A stretch of DNA of 64,000 nt, taken from Labeo rohita. Its lineage: Eukaryota; Chordata; Actinopteri; Cypriniformes; Cyprinidae. Shown here in pieces: positions 45,201 through 60,400 of this stretch. The stretch's first letter is position 1, and every line of letters begins with the position of its first letter. Location of the stretch: positions 3,256,515 through 3,320,514 of the forward strand of contig NC_066891.1 of the NCBI RefSeq assembly GCF_022985175.1, read 5' to 3'. Under the pieces are notes generated by a model, which did not search any database, was not told the origin of the DNA, and saw nothing but the letters and a program-made list of their open reading frames with translations. The position numbers and the translations under genes are program-made.

Positions 45201-48200
45201 GGATCAAAGGTTGTTTAAAAAATAGAGAAAAAGTGTTACATTTTGATTAAATATTCTAAAAAAAGTGTTTGTGTTTTAAGAGTACTGCTCACTGATGAAT
45301 TGTTCAGAAGCCCTTTAAAGTAGCCGTTTTAATTTCATGTTGTCTTTTCGTCTTTACAGTGGGCACATGAACACAGTATAACTCACATGGTTCTGTTTGG
45401 GCTTTCTGGGGTGGATGCAGTGTTTTCCCCATCAGTTCTCCATCCGTCTGTGAAAACAGAGATGTCTCTAGCGCCCTCTGTCTCTTCACAGGCCGTCTGA
45501 GAGCAGAAGCTGTTGTGACGGGAGTTTACATATGGCTGGTTCTGGCAAAGGATGGGCTCTGTGATGTGGTGCTCAGATCCTTTGCTGATGTTTCTGCTGG
45601 CTGTGTTCTGCCAAGGAAACCACTGACAGCCCACCATACTCAAGCCTGCAACGGGTTTCTGCTCTTGGGACGCTTTTCTGCCAGTGTTTTTGCCTCTGTG
45701 GCTGCAGTCTGCGGGATTTTCCTTCGCAGTCTGAGCGGTTTTGGAGTGTTTCTGGGTTTTGTGGTTGGATCTGAAGTTGAAGCAGGTGACGGTGCCGTGA
45801 ATGCTGTCTCTCGCCCGACTCGCCCTGCTCTCCGACAGCTCGGGCACAGTCTCATGCTCATCTGGTACTAGGGATGAACGATATTTCAGAATATAAGTTT
45901 TACACAAAATGTGTCAAAATAAAATGACTTTATGCTTAAATCAATAAAATATCTAGCAAACGGGTCAGTAAAATGGACTTAATTTAAAGGGAAAATGCGT
46001 TTATTTTTTTACGGCCATTATCCCATTTTCTTCTTGCAATTTTAAGAAAAATTACAGGATGTAAAATCAGAATTTTGAAAGAAAAATTCAGAAATGTATG
46101 ATGTAAACTTAGAATTTAGAGAAAAAAGTTGCAATTGCGAGTTTATAACTCACATTTCTAAGAAAAAAAATCTTAAGTGCATGATGTAAACTTGAAGTTG
46201 AAAAAAGTTGCAACTATGGGTTTATAACTTGCATTTCTGAAGAAAAAGTCAGAATTGCATGAGGTAAACTTACAGTTTGGAAAAAAAGTTGCAATTGCGA
46301 GTTTATAACGTACATTTTTCAGGAAAAAAGCCAGAACTGCATGATGTAAATTTGCAATTTGGAGAAAAAAGTTGTAATTGTGAGTTTATAACTCGCATTT
46401 CTAGGGAAAAAAATCAGAATTGCATGATGTAAACTTACAGTTTGGAGAAAAAAGTTGCAGTTGTCGGTTTATAATTCTCATTTTTGAGGAAAAATGTCGG
46501 AATTGCATGCTGTAAACTTAAAATTTGGAGAAAAAAGTTGCAACTGTGAGTTTATAACTCGCATTTCTAAGAAAAAAAATCAGAATTGCATGATGTAAAC
46601 TTACAATTTAAAGAAAACATTTGCAATTGTTAAATTATAACTTGCATTTCTAAGAAAAAAATCAGAATTGCATGATGTAAACTTACAATTTGATGAAAGA
46701 AGTTGCATTTGCGAGTTTAGAACTCTCAGTTCAAGTTTAAGTTTAAAGATCTTAATCTCAAGTTTATACCTTGCAATTGTGAGAAAAAAATGTCATAACT
46801 GAAATAAAGTCATAATTACCATTTAAAGTGTTTTTTTTTTATTATTATTTAAGCTTTGATGTCATACCCAGCCCAGCCTATGTTATACAGACTCTTCTAA
46901 ATCCTCACCTGGAATGACTTCGGGCCAATCAGAGTGATGTCCAGCGGCCGTTTGAACTCCTTCCAGAAGTGCCAGTCTCTCCTCCAGCTGTCGCCGGACC
47001 TCCTGGCAGTGGATCCAGGCGGCGTTCCACACCTGCAGAGCTCTAGAGCTGGAAGACGCCTGCGCTCTCACGTCCTGGAAGTGCTCAGGAGAAAACTCGT
47101 CTAATCTCTGCAGGTAAGTGTGAAGAAGTGTCCAGCGCTCTTCATCTGGAGAACAGCAGTATTGCTCCTGTTCCAAAAATCGCCTGCAATCGTTGGCCAC
47201 GGCTGATGCCTGAAAACAATTATGAATTTGTTAATACATAGGGTGGATTGTTGATAAAAATGTCTAGACATCCATAAGATCATGGGCTTTTTGCAGCTAC
47301 ACTTATAAAAATAAAGGTTCCAAAAGGGAGTTTTCACAGTGATGCCTTAAAAGAACCATTTTTGGTATCCCACCATTTTTTCTTAGTCTGAAGAACATTT
47401 TGTGGAAAGCTAATAAAAGTCAGACATTGAAGTGAGTTGAGGTGAGCTTTGAGTTGTTTTTGTCACTCATCTGAGGAAGATGTCATTCACTTATTTTGGC
47501 AAATGTGTACCCACACCAGAAAATGTTGGTCCTTTCTTTTTGTTTTAAAAATGTTTTCTTTAGATTGTTTGATTACTCAAAAGGAAATATAGGAAAATAT
47601 AAATGTGTGTTTCCTGCTTGCTAAATTTCACATACATAAAAATTTACTGGCTCTAAATTGCTCTTTTCTTTAGTTGTTCTAGACAAGAAGGCTATATGGA
47701 AATTATTCAAAGCTCTAGTAAGCCTAAAGCACGCTACACTAACCATAGGTTAACCATGGTATTTGTAGTGAAACTGTGGTTATACAAATGGTAATCAGCA
47801 GGGGCGTTTCTAGGATTTTAAAACATCCGGGGCTGGTGCCAAAACACCAGGGGCTAGTGGTAGTCGGTGGGAGCTCACATCATGCTCACATAAGATTTTG
47901 TTAGACACAAGTGGTTGAACCTGCATCCTACTAGGTGGGTCCGGGGGCATTAAACCGGGGGGTTAAAGACCTTGTCACACTATTAACAACAGTAAATAGT
48001 AATCACTGCAAATAGCAAACATATCAAAGTATTATAACAAAATTGTAACATTACAAAAATATGTTAGGCAAATAAAATAATACATTTGAAAATGTATTTA
48101 TAACTGTAACAAATATAACAAATATATAGTTGCATGCAAAAAGAGGGCCCTATTTTTATTTTTTTTTTCCCAAATTCCGTTTTTTTTTTTTTTTTTTTTT

Positions 48201-51200
48201 TTTGTCAAATTCTGTTTTCTGTTTTAATTTTTCTGGTCTTCTTTTTAATGGTTAAATTTAATTTTATTAATTATTTAATTAGTAATTAATTAAAACCATG
48301 AATCTTATACAATTTACCGTCAATTTATCAAAAGTTAAGAAAATTTACATGTTTGGGACCCTATAAAATGTTTTATTTTTTTCTGACTTTACGTTTTATT
48401 GTTACCAAATATGTTTTAGCATGTCTGTTTATTTGAATGCAGCTTTTATTTATTTTTACAATAGCCTTATGGAATTCTGTATTGTGTATTTTTCTGGTTA
48501 TCAGATGAAGGTATAAAATATTGACTTAATTGATCTTTTAATGAAAATTATATTTTATATTTGGCAAATAAAGGGGATTTACTATTAAAATGTAAAACAT
48601 GGAAGAAATATTGTGTGAAAAAAATGTATACATTTTTATTAATTAATAGTAGTAGTAGTAGTAGGCACGTACATTATACTGAATGATGAATAAAGTTAAA
48701 CCGAACTTTTATTTTGACGGGTTGCCGACTTGCCGTGAATACCTTTACATTTCTGTGTATATATCTGACGCTTGTTTTACTCAGATGAAACAGTGAAATG
48801 CTCATGAAGTGACGAATGTATTATGCCCTCATTTAGTGAAATGGCAGATGCTGAAATCACTGCACGCATCAGTATTACATGTGTAGAAAACGAAACCGCG
48901 CATCCGCGCCGTTCATTCATAAAAAGACACGCAGAACATGCAGGATTCATATTTAAATAGCCTATACAGATACTAGTCCCTATCGCGACTTGATTTAAGT
49001 TTAATGACCAACTTTTGATTAATTAATTTAAACTCTGACAAATTCTGTGGAAATCATAGGGCCATACAAAAAAACATTGATTTGACAATCACTGATTACC
49101 AGGGGCGTCGCTAGGGCTAATCATTCGGGGCTGGAGCCCCGAAAGTTTTTACTCCAGCCCCGAATGATTAGCCCTAGCGACGCCCCTGGTAATCAGTACA
49201 ACAAAAAACCATGGTTACTACACCTTTACCATAATAAAACCATTGTTAATTTTCTAAAGGGATTTATATACCAGTAGTTATTTTTTTCTTTTTTGTTTTT
49301 ATAACTGGACTGCCTTAATGGTTTGATGTTTTGTACAGAAAGAAAGACAGACATAAAAGAAGCCCGAATCAAATGATTCGGATGATTTGCAAACCGCGCT
49401 TTGAAGTCCTGAGCATTGAAGTCCCGATCTGAATCAAATGATTCGCGAGCCATCTCCGAAGTTCCGGCCCAAATCAAATGATTCACGATCCGCGCTTTGA
49501 AGCCAAATCCGAATCAAATGATTCGCGAACCATCTCTAAAGCTGCTATCTAAATCAAATAATTTGTGATCCGCGCTTTGAAGTCCTGCATTGAAGTCGCG
49601 ATCTGAATCAAATGATTCGCGAGCCATCTCCGAAGGTCCGACCCAAATCAAATGATTCACGATCCGCGCTTTGAAGTCCCGATCTGAATCAAATGATTCG
49701 CGAACCCCGATCCGCGCTTTGAAGCCCGAATCAAATGATTCGCGATCGCTGCTTCGAAGTCCCGATCTGAATCAGATGATTGGCGAGCCATCTCCGAAGT
49801 TCCGATCTAAATCAAGTAATTCGCGATCCGCGCGGTTCGAAGTCCCGATCTAAATCAGATGATTCGCAAACTATTTCCAAAGCTCCGATCTAAATAAAAT
49901 GATTCGCGATCCGCGCTTCAAAGTCCCGATCTGAATCAAATGATTCGCGCGCCATCGCCGAAGTTTCGACCTAAATTAGATGATTCGCGATCGGTGCTTT
50001 GAAGTCCCGATCTGAATCAGATGATTCGCGAACCATCTCCAAAGCTCCGATCTAACTCAAATGATTCGCGATCCGCGCTTTGAAGCCCGATCTGAATCAA
50101 ATGATTCGCGAACCAACTCCGAAGTGCCGACCTAAATCAGATGATTCACGATCGGTGCTTGGAAGCCAGATCTGAATCATATGATTCGCGAACCATCTCC
50201 GAAGTGCCGACCTAAATCAGATGATTCGCGATCGGTGCTTGGAAGCCAGATCTGAATCATATGATTCGCGAACCATCTCCGAAGTGCCGACCTAAATCAG
50301 ATGATTCGCGATTCGCGCTTTGAAGCCCTGCGCATTGATGCCCAGGTGATTCGTGATCCGCGCTTCGAAGTCCCGATCTGAATCATATGATTCGCGAACC
50401 ATCTTCAAAGCTGCTATCTAAATCAAATGATTCACGATCCGCGCTTTGAAGCCAAATCTGAATCAAATGATTCGCGAACCATCTCCAAAGCTGCTAAATC
50501 AAATGATTTAGCCATCTCCAAAGGTCCGATCTGAATCATATGATTCGCGAACCGCGATCCGCGCTTTGAAGCCCGAATCAAATGATTCGCGATCGGTGCT
50601 TCGAAGTCCCGATCTGAATCAGATGATTCGCGAGCCATCTCCGAAGTTCCGATCTAAATCAAGTAATTCGCGATCCGCGCGCTTCGAAGTCCCGATCTGA
50701 GTCAGATGATTCGCGAACTATCTCCAAAGCTCCGATCTAAATCAAATGATTCGCGATCCGCACTTTGAAGCCCTCCGCTTTGAAGCCCAGGTGATTCGCG
50801 ATCCGCGCTTCGAAGTCCCGATCTGAATCAAATGATTCGCGAGCCATCTCCGAAGTTCCGACCTAAATCAGATAATTCGCGATCGGTGCTTTGAAGTCCC
50901 GATCTTAATCAGATGATTCGCGAACCCGCTCCTAAGTTCCAAACTAAATCGTGATCCGCGTTCCGAAGTCCCGATCTGAATAATGATTCGCGAATCATCA
51001 TTTCAGGTCTGGAACTTCTCACGAATCTTGCAATTCGCGAAGTGATCACAAGCCGCTCCTAAGTTCCGATCTGAATGATTCGCGATAATCACTCCGAAGT
51101 CCTGATTCGCGATACTCGCTTTGAAGTCCCGTGTGAATCATCATTTCATATCGGCACGTATCATGAATTTTTAATTCGCAAATTGATTCGCGAACGCGCT

Positions 51201-51899
51201 CCGAAGTTACGATTCAAATCAAATGATTCGCGATACGCGATCCGATTGGAGCGCTTCGAAACAGTGAATCATTTTGCTGAATCACACATGATTCAGACAG
51301 AGCTTCGTTTCACACAACTTCATTTACAAGCGATGTCAAATTCGAAAATTAATGTCTCTTTTGATCTGATTTTTGCTAGTGAATCGAAGTCGCGAGTTTG
51401 AATTTGAATCAATCGGAGCGGTTCAAGCGTAAACGACTCAATTGAATCGCGTTGTCCGTTCATCCACTTTTTGCGCCTTCAGACATGTTTACACGGCACC
51501 ATCAGCACTACTTCTTGTTTAGCTGGCTAGTTCAATGAGATTAATTGAAATAAGCGGAAAAAATATGACATTTACAAATAAGATATCCATTTTTCATTTC
51601 TGAAGATAACTGCTTCCACCTCGAAACAATCCAGCACAAATCTACGAACATATTCAGGTGAGCTAACCGGTTTACTGCTAAAGTTAACTAGTGAAACACT
51701 CCATTAATATGACGAGCTGCACCTCAAAATACATGTTAAATGGAGAAACTGTGGATTATTATCGAGTTTGTGATTTAATTCACTATGTTTTAAATAGTTT
51801 GACCACTGAAATTCAGTTGGTGACAGTTCAATAGGAAATCAGTTGAAAGCATCCAGTCATCTCATACTACTGAAATGAATGTTACATTTATGAGTATAC

Positions 51900-51935
<36 letters not shown>

Positions 51936-54521
51936 TATAATATATATTATAATAAATATTATATTATAAATAAATATTTGAGAAAATATTGTTGTATCTG
52001 ATTGTATTAGTCTCTATATAATGTGATAATCAATGTAAAAAGAGCAAATGGGAGAAGCAGATGAACACAAAAGGTAAGAAAGGGTCCTAACTAAAACATA
52101 TTTTAAATAAAACATTATTTCCTAATTGAACTGACCAAATGTAGTTACTGAAGGATGGCAAGTTTATACCTTTTGACTAGTTATAGCATGTAACACTCCA
52201 CTAGATGGCAGCATGATCTCATGATTTATATTATCAGTTTCACTAAAATCATTTTTGAGCCACTGGTTTCCAATTTTCTGCTTACTGTTACAATGAAAGA
52301 GGCTTTAATGTTTATGAAACATATATGATACAGCCAAACCCTCAATAGGAATTTCATAGTCTTCCTTAGTAACTATCTTCCATACTGTGAAAGTCAATGA
52401 AGTCAGTGACCAGAAACTGCCTTCTTTATGTTCAACAGAATAAAGAAACTCATGCAGGTTTGGAACGAGGTGTGTAAATGATGACAGAATTTTTATTTTT
52501 GTGCAAACTATGCCTTTAAGTACAAATTCATTTGTGCAGAATTCAAAAAATTGCGTAGAAACCCTTTAGAGAAAACTTGACGTCAAGACTGAACAGCTGT
52601 ATTTTTGTGCCTTCATATGTCATAGGAATGATTGTGCATTAACTCTTTTCAGTGAGACTTCTTAATACTTTTTGAGTTAGAGGATGTCAATAATTACTCA
52701 TTGATTATAAGAAGTTATATGAATGTTGTGAATTGGTGTATTTAAAGTATAAACCCTACCCTCTCACAGAAGTGACAGATGTACACCATCATCCCCAGCT
52801 CTTCACAGCAGCGCTCGGCCCGCGACACGAAATCAGCCAGACTGGATTTAAACATGGACACCATCCTATGAAACACCTCCGTCTCGGGGTAGTTTGGCCC
52901 CTGAACGCTCTCTGCATCCGACACCAGCATCATCGCCTGATGCTTTCGCTCCTGATGTTTAACCAGAAACATGTTTAATTCAAGATTAAATGCTACAGAG
53001 TTTAAACACTTAATGATTTTGATGGCAAAGTTAAGGTTTAATCTTTACATTTTTGAAATCACTTTTGTAGCGGCGCACCTACAAGTTTCTCCACTTTCAC
53101 TTACATTTGCTTCGGAGAGAAAAGCTTTGAAACTCTGCAGTGTTTGCTGGATTCGTTCGCTGCAGTCTTCCACAGATTCAGCCTGTAGAAGCCGCGTTTC
53201 TCCTTCGGTGTCGAACCAGTCCTTAATCTACAGAGAGATATGCTTACTAACTCTGTGCAAAAGATAAATGCACAGTACTGTTTATAAGTTAGACATCAGT
53301 AAGATTTTTTTGTGTTTTTTTAAAGAAATTAATACTTTTTATTCAGCAAGCACTCATTAAATTGTTGGAAAGTGACTGTAAAGACATTTATGATGTTTTG
53401 TTTCCACAAAAATATAAAGCTGCACAACTGTTTTCAAACTGTTTTCAGAAATCAGCAAATCAGCATATTAGAATGATTGCTGAAGGATCATGTGACACTG
53501 GAGTAATGATGCTGAAAATGCAGCTTTAATCAAAGGAATAAATTACATTTTACAATATATGCAAAAAGAAAACAGTTCATTTGAACTGTAATAATATTTC
53601 ACAATTTTACTGTATTTTTGATCAAATACATGCAGCCTTGGATGAGCAGAAGAGACAAAATAAAAACTTTTCACTTGTATTTTGTTTACAGCTCTGTGAT
53701 TGTACCTTTGCAAACCTGGACTCCATCTCTCTGAGCTGTAACAGGAAGTCGAGGTGCTGCAGGGACATATTGGACTTCCTGGCTAGGATGTGCACCTGCT
53801 CTTCCATGGCGTTGTACAAATGTGTGACTGTGTCGATCACCTCACTGTGGGAAAACACAGATGATCTACTGGATCAGGTACCTTCAGTATTATCTGTAAG
53901 ACCAGCAGAATGTGTTTGTATTTACCGGCTCGGTTCACAGTCTGGTGACCTCACTTCAGTTTCCCGCCTCAGCCTCGCCAGCATGGCTCCGCCTCCCCTT
54001 TGCAATCCGACCAATCGTGCGTCTTCAAGCACATCCTTCATTAGAGCTCCCTGCTCCTCAATGCACTGCTGCACATCCTGATCCACACACAATAATTTTA
54101 AATAATTTTTTACAATATCACAGAGGTCTGTGAATCATCTTTACGTAAAAACAGCATGGTTTTATTTGAGAATAAATTTTGTTTGGAGGTAGGAGGTTGG
54201 TTTAAGACAGAACAAGAGCAGAGAAAAATATTTAACTACCTGTACTGTGTCGATTTTATGAACACCTTCCAGTTTCTTTATGGCTCCTGATAGCAGAGCG
54301 GACGCCTCCTGAAGATCTGACACAAATGGATACAGTTTCTGTAACATAAAATGTGTTGCATGTTTATAGACAAGGTTAGAGGAAATATGAAGTATTTTAC
54401 TTTATAGTTATTTAAAATAATAATAATAATAATAATAAATAATAAATAACCATAATAATATATTCATGTAATTATATAATTATATAATAATAATATATAA
54501 TACAAATTACATTATTTTTAA

Positions 54522-54556
<35 letters not shown>

Positions 54557-57403
54557 TTAAACACATACATTACCATTGTATTCTTAAATATTTTAGTATA
54601 TATATTTCTAAATAAATTTAACATAACACAATCAATTATAATCTTGTGTTATTAAAAATACTAGAATTAAGAATATAAAATAATATAGTAATATAATTGA
54701 AAAAAGTAACATTATAAAATAAAATGTAAAAAAATAAAAAATTGTAAATATATTATTATTATCATTTAGTATTATTTAAAAATAATATGTAATATGAGAA
54801 TATAAATATTTATAAAATACTTAAATATAAATTATAATTCATATAAAATGTATTATAATACATGAAAAATAATATAATACAATATTAATAATAAACATTA
54901 TAGTAATATTTATGAAATAATTAAATATAAATTAATAATTAATAAAATGTATATGAATGTATTGTATTACATGTAAAAATATATTGTATAATAAATATTA
55001 CAGTATTATTTTGAAATATTATGTAATTGAATATTAAATATTTTACATATTTTTAAATACATACAGCAACAATAATAATAATAATTGTTGTTGTTGTTAT
55101 TATTATTATTATTATATTTTTAATGTATATTTTATTAACATAGTTTGATCCTGATAGGGATCAAATTGGTTACACAATAATATACCTGATGGATTTGTAG
55201 CCAGTCGCAGTGATTGTATTGGAAGGATCCGTGTAGAGCCGCAGTCAGCTGACTGACATCAACTATTTTATTTAGAGCCTTAAGTGACGTCACAGTTTCC
55301 ATCTGCAGAGGATTGAAAAGATCAAAGTCTGTCCATGCACAACAATATTATATAAAAAAAAAATACTGAAGCCAGGTGTAGGTGTGCAATTATGGTATAA
55401 AAACAGCTCTCCTGACCGTAACACCAGGCCGTTTCTCATGACTGTGGCTGTTGTCCTTATTCAGCAGCAGCAGAACCCAATGCACAGCATGAGGATTGAG
55501 TTCCTGTGGACAAACGCGCAAGATTTATTGTCTAAAGAGTTTTTCAAGCTACAGTTTTAACTCAAACGCACACACACAAACAAACCTGGAGCATTAGGAG
55601 AGCTTTGGCGAACTCTGAATGTGGTGGCTTCTTCCGTGCATCAAACACCACTGTCATCCCTAGATCTTTTTCTTTCCTAAAAACAAATATTTTCAGTCTG
55701 TATATCAGCAGTGAACATCTCTGTTGTGTGTTTGTAGGGCAGATATTGTACCTGGTGATGGTGTGGAAGTACAGCAGTAGTTTGCAGATCTCCTGGCTTG
55801 AAATGGGTGCAGAAACCCAGACCTGATGATCTCCATAAATCTCCACAACTGCTCGACCTGAACGGTCCTGACCGCCTGCAGGAGGCAGATGAGGTTAGAC
55901 AGACAGTAGACTGTGACACAGTACTGTCGTGTAAGTGGCAAATGCTTTTATTACTGCAGTCTGGGATCATCTGTTTTCATTTGCCTTGCAGGGTGTATAA
56001 AACATTGCATTTCCAATAGAAAATCACAACCTGGGCTCGTTCCAAAATCATGTTATTGGAGAAGAACTAGATTTTATTCATGGGGTTCTTGGTTTATAGT
56101 TTTCATTGCTCCGCAATAGGGATTATTTCTGCTTGCTTGGTTAGACTAACAGTTAACATTCTCACTAGCCCCAACACAAAATATTATATAATGAATATTT
56201 ATCTTTATTTTATTTGTTTACAAAAATGCAAAAATACACTTTTTTTTTTTTTTTGTCTCATCTGTGTCAGACAGCTAGATAATTTTACTTTACTGAAACA
56301 TTTTTACAAGCAAATGACATAGAAAACCAAAGATTTAAATTTTAAGGCATAAAAATGCATGTGACATTCATTTGCCATGACAGATATTTGTGTTTTTTAC
56401 CTGTAAGACACACCATTCCTGAGTGAAGGAAGCCATTGGCTTTAAGTGGAGGAGGTGTGGATGATCTGGATGGTGGTCTGTCTGTTTCAGCTTGCACTGA
56501 TGTGTCTGAAAGATTTATCCGTGGTCCAGTAACATGAGGGGACAGAGTTTTTGGGTCCTGAGAGAGATCTTCAAAGGAATAAGTCAACATGCATTAAAAC
56601 ATGATCAAAGAGATTGTTTTGCTTCTAATAAGATTCATAAAATCATAAGGACTTGTCTTTAAATTAAACATATTGAACATATTTGATCTAACATTGATAT
56701 TTTCCTCCTTTTTTCTTGGAATAGTGGATAGATGGATGGAAAGATAGATATATGTTGGACGGATTGATGAATGAATGAAAAGTTAGACAGTTTGGGCCAA
56801 TAGATATTGGATAAATGGATGGATAGGGAGATGATCGAAGATGGATGGATGGAAAGATAGATATAGGATGGATGGATAAATGGAAAGGTAGATATACAGT
56901 AGGATGGGTGGATGAATGTAAAGATGAATGGATAGATGGATGGATGGAAAGATAGATATAGGATAGATGGATTGATGAATGGAAAAGTTGGACATAGGAT
57001 GGGTGGATTGGATGGTTGATTGGAATGGTAGATGCATGATGAATAGATGATGGATACATGAATGTAATGATAGATGAAGGATGGGTGGATGAATATAAGG
57101 ATGGAAATAGATGGACTGAAAGAAATATAGGATGGGTGGATGTAAAGATGGAGATGAATGGATGGGCAGGTGGGCCAATAGATGATGGATGGATGGATGG
57201 AAGGATGGACAGATAGATGATAGATGGTTGGTTGAAAAGGTAGATATATAAAGGACAAATGAATGGAAAGAGAAAGATAGGATGGGTGGATGAATGTAAG
57301 GATGGAAATAGATGGACTGAAAGAAATATAAGATGGGTGGATGAATGTAAAAATGGAGATGATGGATGGATGGCAGGTGGGCGGGTGGGCCAATAAATTT
57401 TGG

Positions 57404-57434
<31 letters not shown>

Positions 57435-60400
57435 GACATAAGATTTGTGAATTGATGTAAAGATCAGTGGGCGGTTGGAAAGGTAGATATATGATGGACA
57501 AATAAATGAAAAAAAGATAGATATGGGATGGGTGGATGAATGTAAGGATAGAAATAGATGGACTGAAAGAAATATAGAATGGGTGGATGAATGTAAAAAT
57601 GGAGATGGATGGGTGGATTGGCAGGTTGGCCAATAGATATTGGATGGATGTATGGATTGATGAATGGATGGAAAAACAGATAGACATAGGATGGGTGGAT
57701 TGATGTAAAGATGGATGGGTGCTTGGAAAGGTAGATATATGATGGACAAATGAATGGAAAAATAGATATAGGATGGGTGGATGAATGTAAGGATGGAAAT
57801 AGATTCATTGAAAGATTTAGGATGAACTGATGTAAATATGATATGGGTGGATGATAGATATAAGATGGATGGATAAATAAATGGAAAGATAGATATAGGA
57901 TGCATGGATGAATGTAAGGATGGATGATGGATGAAAAAATAGATGAAAAGATAGATATAGGATGGATGGGTGGAAAGATGGGTGGAAGGTTAGAAAGATG
58001 GATGATGGATGGAATGATTGATTGGTGGGTGGGTTCATGGGTGGATGGATTGATGGTAAGATAGATATTGAATGAATGGATGTTAAGACAGATGGGTGGA
58101 TGGGTATGTGTATGGTATGTTTATGGATGGACGAATGGGTGGGTGGATGAACAGATAAAGTAGATTGATCCAAAATTATCCAAACCTTGAGCTGGTAGTC
58201 GTCTCCTGTATATCTTCGGAGACACAAGTCCAAAAGTGGTGGTCTTCTTCCCTGGAACCACATGCAGCCTGGGAATCAATTCAAAGTAGCTGCTTCTGTC
58301 CACCTCGTTTGTCTCACCTTGGACAACAATGTGGCACTTCTCAGACGTCCCAACAACAGTTGGAGCAAAACAGTCTATCTTATCCTGAGAAATGTTCTGT
58401 GTTTGATCCTTTTGTCCTTCGCTAGAGTGATCACCTAATGGACCTGTTTCTGAAGAGCTGCAACAAGATGCATTTTCCTGAGCAGGCCTGTGAAGGCTTC
58501 TCTGTTCATTTGAATGCACAGACCTTTCTTTGGGTTTAATAGGTTTCTCCTGTGCATCCATGTACCGACATTTTTGCGCTTTGGTCCCTTGTCCGCGTTT
58601 CCTCTGCATGCACGGCGTACAGGGTTCCTCTGCGAACCTCACGGTGCGAACGCAAGCCGTACGGTCCCGAGTAGCACTACTGGACCTCAGCATGGTAGTA
58701 TGAGGTTGTACACAGTGGGTTTCTTTGGTGAGGTCCATTAGATCATTGCAATTGCTAACCAAACTGCTCTTACTTCTGCTGTCCCATGTGTTTGGAGACA
58801 CCCATCCCACCGGTCGCATCCCAGGCTGAGCTGGATCCATTTCAGCTTGTCTGGAACTACTACTGTTGTCTACCAAACGCAAGGACACTGCTATACCATC
58901 CCGTGCAGGACAAATCCTCGTCTCGACTGAGAAATTAGAAGGTGTAGGCGTATGTGGATGGCACAAATTCAAAGACTCTTGTTGGTTTGACGGAGAAGAG
59001 GAGGCCATCCTCCGATCGTCTTCAAATTCAGGATTGGCCACCTCTTCCCAAGGAACCTTGACTACGCCCTGCTCAGTTTTGAGGACGCAGCGAGCCAGAA
59101 GCGTTCCATGTCTCCCCTCATTCAGTTCTCGAAGCCAGGCTTCAGTGAAGATGCTAGGATACGAGGTCTCTGGTATTGGGGTTTCCTCCAGCTTACATTC
59201 CACCTCCAAAAGGCTCTGGACCACAATGCGGGCCGCCTGGTTTCCAAAAGGCACAACCTGCAGGTAAAAGTCTCCTGGTTTGAGCAGAAGAGTGTTAACG
59301 GGAGCGAGCTGAATCACGATGCGATCGTGTAAACACAAAGGCCACCCGGAAAACTTGAACACCCTCTGAGAATACGGAGCCTGTTTGGGACACACAGAGA
59401 AACAATTTTAGTGAAGAACAAGGTAGCACACCATTTAGAATTCAAATGAGAATCCCTTTTAAATTCTAATTGGAATGTTACATTTAAATTTAAATTTAAA
59501 ATGTGGTGGCAATAAGGATGCAGAATTCCAATTCCAATTTGAATTTGAATTTGAATACAAGGATTCTGTTTAAAAGCATTCATTATATGAATTAAAGAAA
59601 TTCGAATAACTGTAAAGTACAAAACAAACTGAATGTTTATTTTATGAAAGCCTTATTTAATAAGTTAATTTTGGTGGACCAGGGTGAAAGAATATTTAAT
59701 TTTTATTTATTTATTTATTTAAATTACAGTTAAAAAATGATATCAAAACAATTTTATGGTGTACAGTCTTATTGCCTACTCTATGCTTTTCAAAAATATA
59801 TAATAATTATCAATGCAGTTCTCATGCATTTTGTAAACAACTTTTCATTTGTAAGTAATAAAGCAATAAGATTGCCAATGCAGTTGATATTCCTCAATAT
59901 TAAGCTTTTTTAAGTGTTCACATTCCAGTGTAAAATGCAGACAGCCAAGAATTAAATAATTACTGCTGATTATATTAAAATTGTTCTTTTTTTTTTAACT
60001 AATGTAGATAGTGATTATGAAGTGAAAATAAAGAAGTGCAGCCCATGGCAGTGTCTTCAGACGAGTATCCGTGGAAGATCAGGCTGATAAAGGGCTTTAG
60101 AGGACAGCTTATTAAGTGAATAGCATGGAGCGATGCTCTTGATGTCAAAGACATGTCCTATAATCACTGCGCTGAGCAGATGAACATCACACGGCCGACT
60201 GCTTCAGTCACTCATTAATTGACCTCAGATACTGCGGTCTGTAGAGAATGTCAGACGGCGGTCTGGAGCGCTTATCTCAAAGACTCCTCAAGATGATCTG
60301 TCTGAAAGACATATACTGCAGTCGCTTCTCTAATCAGCTGAGCTCAGACTGTCCCTGTGCGAAACTGCTGCTAAAGATGATGTGCCGTTGACAGTTTTCC

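Noticed and set aside
49360..51401. Small open frames and CRISPR-like periodicity in the TTCGCGA satellite
   Set aside because: Degenerate tandem units with no conserved spacer-repeat alternation. The frames follow the repeat.
53581..54081. 166-codon plus-strand frame
   Set aside because: It is the complement of two RhoGEF exons (53844-53706 and 54077-53926), which have splice sites and phase support on the minus strand.
56659..58263. Open frames of up to 405 codons on the minus strand (IHPSYIYLSIH type)
   Set aside because: They are translations of the GATA/GGAT minisatellite in an intron.
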